Assembly: GCF_015223105.1 (NCBI RefSeq)
Contig: NZ_JADFTZ010000001.1
Coordinates: 496,001-560,000 of the forward strand
From: Flavobacterium proteolyticum
GTDB lineage: Bacteria; Bacteroidota; Bacteroidia; Flavobacteriales; Flavobacteriaceae
Length of the DNA: 64,000 nt
Direction of reading: 5' to 3'
The notes below the pieces were generated by a model. The model was not told the DNA's origin. It worked only from the letters and a program-made list of their open reading frames with translations, and did not search any database. Positions 59,775-64,000 of the stretch are shown piece after piece. Within the stretch, counting starts at the first letter, position 1. Every line of letters begins with the position of its first letter. The translations under genes and the position numbers were made by a program.

Positions 59775-60248
59775 CTATTCAACAGGATTTCCTTTTGCTG
59801 TAGTATAATTTACTTTTAATTGCTCTATTTTACGCAATTCTAATTTGATTGCACTTACTAATCCCATCTTCACATTTCTGTCAATTTTAAGGGAAGCAGT
59901 AAGATATTTCTCGTCATCAGAGTTACGTTGTGCTCTTTCCGTGATAATGAAGTTTTTGATATCTGCAGGCGAAGCCATTTTATCAGCTAATTGAATACGA
60001 TCAGAACCTCCAAGAGTAGCTCTATAACGCTCACTTGGTTTTCCAGCGTAAATATACATTACATACTCTTTCTTGTGCAATTTTGCAGTTTGATTCGCTT
60101 TAGGTAATGTATTTTCAATTTTTAAATCAGTATCTTTCATGGTTGTAGCCGTCATGAAGAAGAACAAAAGCATAAATACAATATCAGGTAAAGACGCTGT
60201 TGAAATTGCAGGAGTTCCCTCCGTATTTTTCTTTTTAAATTTAGACAT
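59775..60248 (-). CDS. ExbD/TolR-type transport energiser, short form
   Basis: A 157-residue protein with one N-terminal transmembrane helix (about 22-38) and a periplasmic domain. The proton-path Asp is Asp22 in ASLPDIVFMLLFFFMTATT. The periplasmic part holds KEYVMYIYAGKPSERY and TASLKIDRNVKMGLVSAIKLELRKI. It pairs with the ExbB at 61336 and a second ExbD (20 nt upstream) to energise TonB- or Tol-type functions. Two ExbD subunits with one ExbB is a common Bacteroidota layout. Confidence 0.93.
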   Translation of the reverse strand: MSKFKKKNTEGTPAISTASLPDIVFMLLFFFMTATTMKDTDLKIENTLPKANQTAKLHKKEYVMYIYAGKPSERYRATLGGSDRIQLADKMASPADIKNFIITERAQRNSDDEKYLTASLKIDRNVKMGLVSAIKLELRKIEQLKVNYTTAKGNPVE

Positions 60249-60268
60249 ACTTTCTCAATATTATATTA

Positions 60269-60880
60269 TTATTTTTTTGGCTCAGCTTCAGAAAGTCTCA
60301 TAGGAAACAATTCTTGAATCTTTTTTACTTTTGGTTCTAAATCTTCAACCAAACCTTCGGTTGCTTTAGAAGCTGGATCATTGTAAATGTATTCCATTTC
60401 TGTAAAAGTCATACCGTAACGCTTCTTACATTCTCTATCTCTTAAAAAATTATATGCTGCTACTAGTTCATTTTGAACCGCAATATAAGTTTCATAAGTG
60501 GTTTGCCCATCATTGTTTAATGAAATAACCGCATCATCAGGACCGTCTGACGAATTTGGATCTCTTTTTCCATTACAATAAGTACAAGCTCCTTTTCCAT
60601 TATTTTCAAGAAAATCGATAGCAGTTTGTCTTAAGTCTTTAAGGTCAACCAATTTCTCTTCAACAAGCAACTGATTGTCTTTATTAACTAAAACTGTTAG
60701 AATATTTCTTTCATTAATTGGCGGAACAGGTGGGTTCTCTTCATAACGAGGTAAGAGTCTATTAATCCCTTGATCTACTCCAATAGTGGTAGTAACTAAA
60801 AAGAAAATTAAAAGTAAGAATGCAATATCTGCCATAGAACCTGCATTCACTTCTGGCGGTGCACCTCTTTTTTTACCCAT
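60269..60880 (-). CDS. ExbD/TolR-type transport energiser with Cys-containing insertion
   Basis: A 203-residue ExbD. The helix is about 16-34 with proton-path Asp18 (GSMADIAFLLLIFFLVTT). The periplasmic domain is larger than usual: about 95-135 is inserted and holds Cys99 and Cys102 (CTYC) and an Asp/Gly-rich loop, with another Cys near 153 (RECKKRYG). The Cys residues could form periplasmic disulfides or bind metal; this is untested. It follows the small membrane protein gene by 6 nt and precedes the second ExbD. Confidence 0.92.
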   Translation of the reverse strand: MGKKRGAPPEVNAGSMADIAFLLLIFFLVTTTIGVDQGINRLLPRYEENPPVPPINERNILTVLVNKDNQLLVEEKLVDLKDLRQTAIDFLENNGKGACTYCNGKRDPNSSDGPDDAVISLNNDGQTTYETYIAVQNELVAAYNFLRDRECKKRYGMTFTEMEYIYNDPASKATEGLVEDLEPKVKKIQELFPMRLSEAEPKK

Positions 60881-60886
60881 GATTTA

Positions 60887-61315
60887 TTATCTTTTAATTT
60901 TTGAAAAACCAGTCCAACCCAATACTCCAACTGAAATAATAGCAAGAATATAAAAAGTGTTTAAACTAGTACTAATTAATTTAGAAGCTGTAGAAGTAAT
61001 AACTCCTCCATCTTTCAATTTCACTTCTGTACTATCTGCTAGTATGAAAGCAACTAAAATGATAGCTGCAAAAATTCCTAATGAAATAAGTGCTCTTTTC
61101 AATTGTTCTTTGTGTGTAATTAAGTTTTTGAAAACGAAATAAACTACAGAAAAGAAAGCAACTGCCATTGCTATATAGGAAATATAGATAAAGTAATCTA
61201 CAATATAAGAATTATTGTCCATAGAAACCTCCATACCTAAAGTAGATACGAATAATATAGAAGCAATAATACCTAGTATGATTACTAAAATTTTTGAAAT
61301 TTTGTATACGTTCAT
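60887..61315 (-). CDS. Small four-helix membrane protein in the ExbB/ExbD operon
   Basis: A 142-residue protein with four predicted transmembrane helices (about 7-28, 40-62, 75-94 and 113-135) and short charged loops. I do not recognise a family. It lies between exbB (20 nt) and exbD (6 nt), so it is co-expressed and may be an accessory subunit of this proton-channel complex. That is a context inference. Confidence 0.75.
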   Translation of the reverse strand: MNVYKISKILVIILGIIASILFVSTLGMEVSMDNNSYIVDYFIYISYIAMAVAFFSVVYFVFKNLITHKEQLKRALISLGIFAAIILVAFILADSTEVKLKDGGVITSTASKLISTSLNTFYILAIISVGVLGWTGFSKIKR

Positions 61316-61335
61316 AACAATAATTTGTTAATGTA

Positions 61336-62160
61336 TTATTTGTTTAATTTCTCTTTGAAATAATCTGATAACATATCAACTAAGCTGATAGAAGCATCTT
61401 CCATATCGTTAACGATAGAGTCGATTTTAGCCGTGATATAGTTATAGAATACTTGAAGAATCATCGCAACAATAAGTCCAAATACCGTTGTTAATAACGC
61501 TACTTTAATACCTCCAGCTACTAATGATGGCTCCATAGATCCAGCAGACTCAATTTGGTCAAACGCAACAATCATACCAATTACCGTTCCTAAGAATCCT
61601 AACATTGGTGCAAGTGCAATAAATAAAGAAACCCAAGATACGTTTTTCTCTAATTGACCCATTTGAACACCACCGTAAGCAACAATAGATTTTTCAGCAG
61701 ACTCTAAACCATGAGAAGAACGCTCTAAACCTTGATAGAAAATAGATGCAACTGGACCAGCTGTATTTTTAGCCACTTCTTTAGCAGCTTCAATACCACC
61801 TGAGTTTAATGCATTTTCCACTTCAGAAACGAATTTTTTTGTATTGATAGTAGAAAGATTTAAGTAAATAATTCTTTCAATAGCAATCGCCAAACCAAGA
61901 ATTAAACACAATAATACTGGAGACATCCAAATTGGATCTCCTTCAATGAAACGTTTTTTCATTGATTGAGTAAAAGTAACTTCTTCAGCAGCCGCAGCAT
62001 CGTCAGTTGTTGCTGTAGCCTCATCAGTTGTTGCTTCAGTAGCAGTTGTATCAGCTACTTGTTCTGTAGCAGGAGCTGCTGCTTGAGTTGAATCTTGAGC
62101 TTGAACATTTCCAAAAGTCATAAGCCCCGTGATTGCTAAAATAGAAAATAATCTTTTCAT
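61336..62160 (-). CDS. MotA/TolQ/ExbB-type proton channel protein
   Basis: A 274-residue protein. An N-terminal signal-like helix (about 1-21, ending VQA) is followed by an Ala/Thr/Glu-rich low-complexity stretch (about 22-62). Three channel helices come next (about 76-96, 172-195 and 212-235), with LAPMLGFLGTVIGMIVAFDQI and GGIKVALLTTVFGLIVAMI as the ExbB signatures. The signal-like N-terminus and the acidic stretch are typical of Bacteroidota ExbB. It heads the ExbB-membrane protein-ExbD-ExbD operon that should power TonB-dependent receptors. Confidence 0.93.
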   Translation of the reverse strand: MKRLFSILAITGLMTFGNVQAQDSTQAAAPATEQVADTTATEATTDEATATTDDAAAAEEVTFTQSMKKRFIEGDPIWMSPVLLCLILGLAIAIERIIYLNLSTINTKKFVSEVENALNSGGIEAAKEVAKNTAGPVASIFYQGLERSSHGLESAEKSIVAYGGVQMGQLEKNVSWVSLFIALAPMLGFLGTVIGMIVAFDQIESAGSMEPSLVAGGIKVALLTTVFGLIVAMILQVFYNYITAKIDSIVNDMEDASISLVDMLSDYFKEKLNK

Positions 62161-62196
62161 CGCTTTTGTTCTTAAATTTAATTAGTTAATTGGGTT

Positions 62197-62204
62197 TAAA
62201 GATA
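62197..62204 (-). promoter_or_regulatory. -7 promoter element of the ExbB operon
   Basis: TATCTTTA on the minus strand, 36 nt before the start codon; one mismatch from TAnnTTTG. Confidence 0.5.
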
Positions 62205-62244
62205 TAAAATAATTATAAAATTTTTTAAAATTAATATCATTCTG

Positions 62245-62332
62245 CAGAGAGGAAGGGATTCGAACCCTCGATACCCTTGTGGAGTATACACACTTTCCAG
62301 GCGTGCGCCTTCGACCACTCGGCCACCTCTCT
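62245..62332 (-). tRNA. tRNA-Ser (GGA)
   Basis: 88 nt on the minus strand. Acceptor arms AGAGAGG and CCTCTCT plus discriminator G. The D-arm contains GGCCGAGTGGTCGAAGGCG, the T-arm GGGTTCGAATCCC, and the long variable arm (TATACTCCACAAGGGTATC) is typical of serine tRNAs. The anticodon GGA is at 62298-62296. CCA is not encoded. Confidence 0.97.
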
Positions 62333-62407
62333 ATCGAAACGACACTCGATTTTAAGGGTGCTAAATAACGTAAAAATTCTCATGTATAAAAATTTTATAT
62401 GTTATTT

Positions 62408-63439
62408 TTACAACATTTCTCCTCTTATTCCTGTTTCAAAAATGGTCTTAAACACATTATGAGACACATTTTGCCCTAAAAGATACATCAATTTTGTAAT
62501 TGCAGCTTCGGTAGTAATGTCTTTACCAGATATAACACCTATATTTTTTAACTGTGTACTAGTTTCATAATTCCCCATCGAAACACTACCACCACTACAT
62601 TGTGTAACGTTTATAATGTGAATATTATTGTGAATTGCTTGCTCTAAAGTCTGCACAAACCAATCTTCAGTTGGAGCGTTTCCAGAACCATAGGTTTCTA
62701 AAACAATCCCTTTTAAATTCGGAATAGCAAAAAAAGCAGTCAAAACCTTTTGATTAATACCTGGAAAAATCTTTAAAATTGCCACATTATCATCAAAATC
62801 AGTATGCACTTTTAACTTTTTAGTTGCTTTTTGCTTCAGAATAACATCATAATTTACTTTCAAATGCACACCAGATTCCGCCAATTCAGGAAAATTAGGT
62901 GATGTAAAAGCATTAAAATGTTCGGCGCTGATTTTTGTAGTTCGATTCCCTCGGTATAATTTGTACTCGAAATACAAACACACTTCTTGAATTACCGGTT
63001 TTTTATTTTCTTGAAGCGAAGCTACTTGAATTGCTGTAATCAAATTCTCTTTGGCATCGGTTCTTAAATCACCAATAGGCAATTGCGAACCAGTGAAAAT
63101 AACTGGTTTTGCCAAGTCTTCTAACATAAAGCTTAATGCAGAAGCACTGTACGACATTGTATCCGAACCATGTAAAACTACAAATCCATCAAATTTTGAA
63201 TAATTTTCCTCTATAATTTTGGCCATTTTTTGCCAATTGGAAATATTCATATTCGATGAATCAATAGGAATATCAAATGAAATGGTTTCAATTTGACAGT
63301 CTAATAAATGTAATTCGGGAATTCTACTTAACAACTCATTAAAATCAAAAGCTTTCAAAGCTCCTGTTTCAAAATCTTTTACCATTCCGATGGTTCCACC
63401 GGTGTAAATTAAAAGTATTTTTGGTTTATGAGATGTCAT
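62408..63439 (-). CDS. ansA: Type I asparaginase
   Basis: Cytoplasmic L-asparaginase of 343 residues. The first catalytic Thr lies in IYTGGTIGMVKD near 14 and the second in LHGSDTMSYSASALSFML near 90; SSNMNISNWQKMA near 62 and LETYGSGNAP near 240 also fit the family. It lacks a signal peptide, which favours type I over periplasmic type II. It starts inside the end of the acyltransferase gene (14-bp overlap), so the two are translationally coupled although unrelated in function. Confidence 0.93.
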   Translation of the reverse strand: MTSHKPKILLIYTGGTIGMVKDFETGALKAFDFNELLSRIPELHLLDCQIETISFDIPIDSSNMNISNWQKMAKIIEENYSKFDGFVVLHGSDTMSYSASALSFMLEDLAKPVIFTGSQLPIGDLRTDAKENLITAIQVASLQENKKPVIQEVCLYFEYKLYRGNRTTKISAEHFNAFTSPNFPELAESGVHLKVNYDVILKQKATKKLKVHTDFDDNVAILKIFPGINQKVLTAFFAIPNLKGIVLETYGSGNAPTEDWFVQTLEQAIHNNIHIINVTQCSGGSVSMGNYETSTQLKNIGVISGKDITTEAAITKLMYLLGQNVSHNVFKTIFETGIRGEML

Positions 63440-64000
63440 TTGTATATTTCAATTTATTCACAACCGGATTAGCATACATCGCCAAGAAGCCTTCTCTCAT
63501 GGTTTCATTATCGGCGTCAATTCGCATTTCTAATCTTCTTTCAAACAATTGACGCTCTTTATTGTTGTACAAATGTGCAAATCGAGTTGTTTTGTATAAA
63601 ATATCGTAAGCAATAAAGTTCGTTGGCCATAATTTGTACGATTGCAAAATAGAATCATCAATTACTTGTGCCAAAGCTTGAATTTGCTTATTATTATTAT
63701 CGTTTTCAGCAATAATTTTTTCGTATTCATTTTCTAAAACATCACCTACATGAATGTGAATACGCTTCTTCTGCCCGATGATTCCACTTAACAACGTAAT
63801 AAAATCCTCGTTTTTCTCCTTAATATATACTTCGTCTTTTGAAAGTGCTATTAATTGTGGCATTTTCAAAGCATCTGTTGGGTCATATTCATACGAAATA
63901 GAAACCGGAACAATTTTTAATTTCTTGAAAAAGTCCATAATTCTGGCTTCATCATTTGCCATTCCTAACATTTTCAAAACACCTTGGTGTGTTGCATCGT
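63426..64000 (-). CDS. 1-acyl-sn-glycerol-3-phosphate acyltransferase-like protein (N-terminal part missing)
   Basis: Only the C-terminal 191 residues or so are in the window; the frame is open to the right edge, upstream of 63977, with codons reading DATHQGVLKMLGMA. The segment SISYEYDPTDALKMPQL is typical of the large Bacteroidota glycerol-phosphate acyltransferases that make phosphatidic acid. The HX4D and glycerol-phosphate motifs lie outside the window, so the call rests on the C-terminal pattern. Confidence 0.7.
   Translation of the reverse strand, partial: DATHQGVLKMLGMANDEARIMDFFKKLKIVPVSISYEYDPTDALKMPQLIALSKDEVYIKEKNEDFITLLSGIIGQKKRIHIHVGDVLENEYEKIIAENDNNNKQIQALAQVIDDSILQSYKLWPTNFIAYDILYKTTRFAHLYNNKERQLFERRLEMRIDADNETMREGFLAMYANPVVNKLKYTNDIS

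Noticed and set aside
62277..62462. Plus-strand open frame across the tRNA-Ser gene
   Set aside because: It is antisense to a well-formed tRNA and to the end of ansA.

Overview
The window is a stretch of core chromosome from a low-GC member of the Bacteroidota, almost certainly a Flavobacterium or close relative. The evidence is consistent. Promoters carry the Bacteroidota -7 element (TAnnTTTG) instead of a TATAAT box, and start codons lack Shine-Dalgarno sequences. Secreted proteins end in type IX secretion (T9SS) type A sorting domains. DnaE carries an N-terminal DEDDh exonuclease, S16 has a long Ala/Glu-rich tail, and lineage-typical families occur (DUF4271, DUF4296, DUF3098, DUF5686, DUF6252-like). 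I see no phage, insertion sequence, CRISPR array or rRNA. The only RNA gene I can defend is tRNA-Ser(GGA). No gene-free stretch exceeds 300 bases.

Layout. 1-5.4 kb: dnaE (cut by the left edge), a lipoprotein, then rpsP-rimM-trmN6 followed by a conserved flavobacterial hairpin. 5.4-10.5 kb: glutaryl-CoA dehydrogenase, a DUF3050 protein, a ferredoxin/ferredoxin reductase pair and an Fe-S carrier pair (nfu, mrp). 10.7-15.3 kb: two YceI-family proteins around an outer-membrane barrel, an alkyltransferase-like protein lacking the active-site Cys, a LysE-type exporter and trmB. 15.4-19 kb: a phosphoesterase/glycosyltransferase pair and phoB-phoR. 19-28.4 kb: a TonB-dependent receptor, a surface lipoprotein and four T9SS cargo proteins. 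28.4-40 kb: a LuxE-like enzyme, tyrS, an SDR protein, a GT2-pyrC-DUF4296 operon, DUF4271-hemD, pckA, saccharopine dehydrogenase and an Lrp regulator. 40-48 kb: a Zn peptidase, leuS, ftsX-DUF3098-uppP-truB-YiiX and a thioredoxin-fold protein. 48-59 kb: patatin, pyrH-frr, a DUF5686 protein, an RND transporter, asnS, rpoN and a PAP2-like membrane protein. 59-64 kb: a beta-barrel protein, an ExbB/ExbD cluster, tRNA-Ser, type I asparaginase and a truncated acyltransferase.

The most interesting signals are regulatory. Upstream of the TonB receptor, beside phoB-phoR, six TAAC/CAAC units lie at exact 11-bp intervals and end 10 nt before the -7 box. This is the geometry expected of a Pho box that replaces the upstream promoter element. 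A weaker array in the identical register precedes the next gene, the lipoprotein. I infer a local PhoB-controlled receptor/lipoprotein uptake pair. A second theme is intergenic repeats: a palindromic CAGT-rich element sits 7-8 nt upstream of two different start codons (nfu and leuS), several GTTTAAA-type arrays flank promoters or starts, and a 20-bp perfect hairpin built of 8-mer repeats terminates leuS.

Glutaryl-CoA dehydrogenase, a glutamate-forming saccharopine dehydrogenase and its adjacent Lrp regulator suggest lysine catabolism through saccharopine. Most remaining genes are housekeeping. All functional calls are from reading the sequence; no database search was run.
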